NCBI GenBank assembly: GCA_905182985.1
Contig: CAJJDN010000179.1
Location: 41,812 to 105,811 of the forward strand
Source: Paramecium sonneborni
Lineage: Eukaryota; Ciliophora; Oligohymenophorea; Peniculida; Parameciidae
Length of the DNA: 64,000 nt
Reading direction: 5' to 3'
Both the position numbers and the translations under genes were made by a program. This document shows, in pieces, positions 63,363-64,000 of this stretch. Position 1 is the stretch's first letter. The number at the start of each line of letters is the position of its first letter. The notes beneath the pieces are model-generated. The model was not told the DNA's origin and did no database searches. It saw only the letters and a program-made list of their open reading frames with translations.

Positions 63363-64000
63363 ATGGGGAAACATAGAAATAAAAATTAGAGTAAATATGA
63401 AAATGCTCCATAGAAGAAAGTGAAGACAAATCATTGGGATTAAGACAATCAATAAATATGTGTAGTATAATTTGAGAATCCAATATTTCGTCGTTTTTAT
63501 GAGGTATGATGATATATAATATATATATTAGATTTAATTACCTGAGATAAATAAAGAAGAATTCAAGATATTTTGGTAATCATTATCTCTTCCATTACCA
63601 GTGACATTTCGAATAAATTAATCATAATATAAATATGAGAGTTTAATAGAAAGATTGAAAGATGGTTCATTAATAAAAGATATGGTGAATGAAGAAGAAA
63701 TAGTTGATCCAATAAGAGAGATTACATGGTATCCAAATAATTTGGTTTGGGAATCAAAGGTAGCTAAGAAAAGTTTAAGAAAATCAGCAGCTTTAACAAA
63801 ATTACATTAATTCATATAAAAATGTAATTCAACAGGATTATTGACAAGATAAGAGTTAGTATCAATGCTTCCTCCATTATTATTAAATCCTTAAGATACA
63901 GATTTTGTATTAGATATGTGTGCAGCACCAGGATCAAAAACATGTTAATTATTAGAAGTAGTAACAAAAGGTTTAATAGTTGCAAATGATGTTGATCCAA
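63363..64000 (+). CDS. NSUN2: NSUN2/Trm4-like RNA cytosine-5 methyltransferase, 3' end outside window
   Basis: One 28-nt intron near 63504 lies in the 5' part. The visible ~200 residues start with a basic 'MGKHRNKNQSKYENAPQKK'. They carry the family features 'LSLPLPVTFRIN', 'WYPNNLVWESKVAKKSLRKS', 'LVSMLPPLLLNPQ' and SAM-binding motif I 'VLDMCAAPGSKTCQLLE'. Trm4/NSUN2 enzymes make m5C in tRNAs, and the paired catalytic Cys lie further on and are not visible. The frame is still open at the window edge. Confidence 0.92.

Overview
The window is AT-rich ciliate DNA that reads only with the ciliate nuclear code: TAA and TAG sit inside almost every gene as glutamine and TGA is the only stop. Genes are split by very short GT..AG introns, mostly 18-35 nt, so a standard-code ORF search sees only fragments. 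The code, the tiny introns, a probable trichocyst matrix protein, a Paramecium-like G3T3/G4T2 telomeric motif and the close gene packing together point to the somatic (macronuclear) genome of a Paramecium species. All CDS spans below run from start to stop and include introns.

The assembly is artificially redundant. Five places carry a lone 'n' (one as a pair) and two carry N runs (458 and 601 N). In every case the sequence before the gap is repeated, apparently unchanged, after it. These look like overlapping contig ends that were scaffolded without being merged, so the extra gene copies there are almost certainly not real duplications.

Layout. 1-10 kb: two divergent MORN-repeat genes, a B-box plus P-loop GTPase gene and a long coiled-coil gene. 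10-18 kb: two tandem small paralogs, a tRNA-Ser fragment and a WD40 gene. 18-29 kb: an A/B-type cyclin, two Cys-rich type I membrane proteins, a small Tim chaperone, a three-repeat Myb protein and an RBR ubiquitin ligase. 29-39 kb: a short membrane protein, a Zn-ribbon protein, a coiled-coil protein, a SAS-6-like protein, a REEP/Yop1 protein, a trichocyst matrix protein and a lipidated CDPK. 39-52 kb: a PYROXD2-like flavoprotein, a RING/TRAF-finger protein, a decayed gene, peptidyl-tRNA hydrolase, CFAP52, two basic disordered proteins and a secreted protein. 54-64 kb: a pseudokinase, a coiled-coil protein, a PP2C-like remnant, two EamA transporters, a RING-H2 ligase and the start of an NSUN2/Trm4 methyltransferase.

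Several genes fit ciliate cell biology: cilia and basal bodies (CFAP52, SAS-6-like, MORN proteins), regulated secretion (trichocyst matrix protein, REEP/Yop1) and calcium signalling (CDPK). There is no operon logic. Neighbours are only close together, often 13-70 bp apart. I saw no CRISPR array, integrated virus or recognisable transposase.
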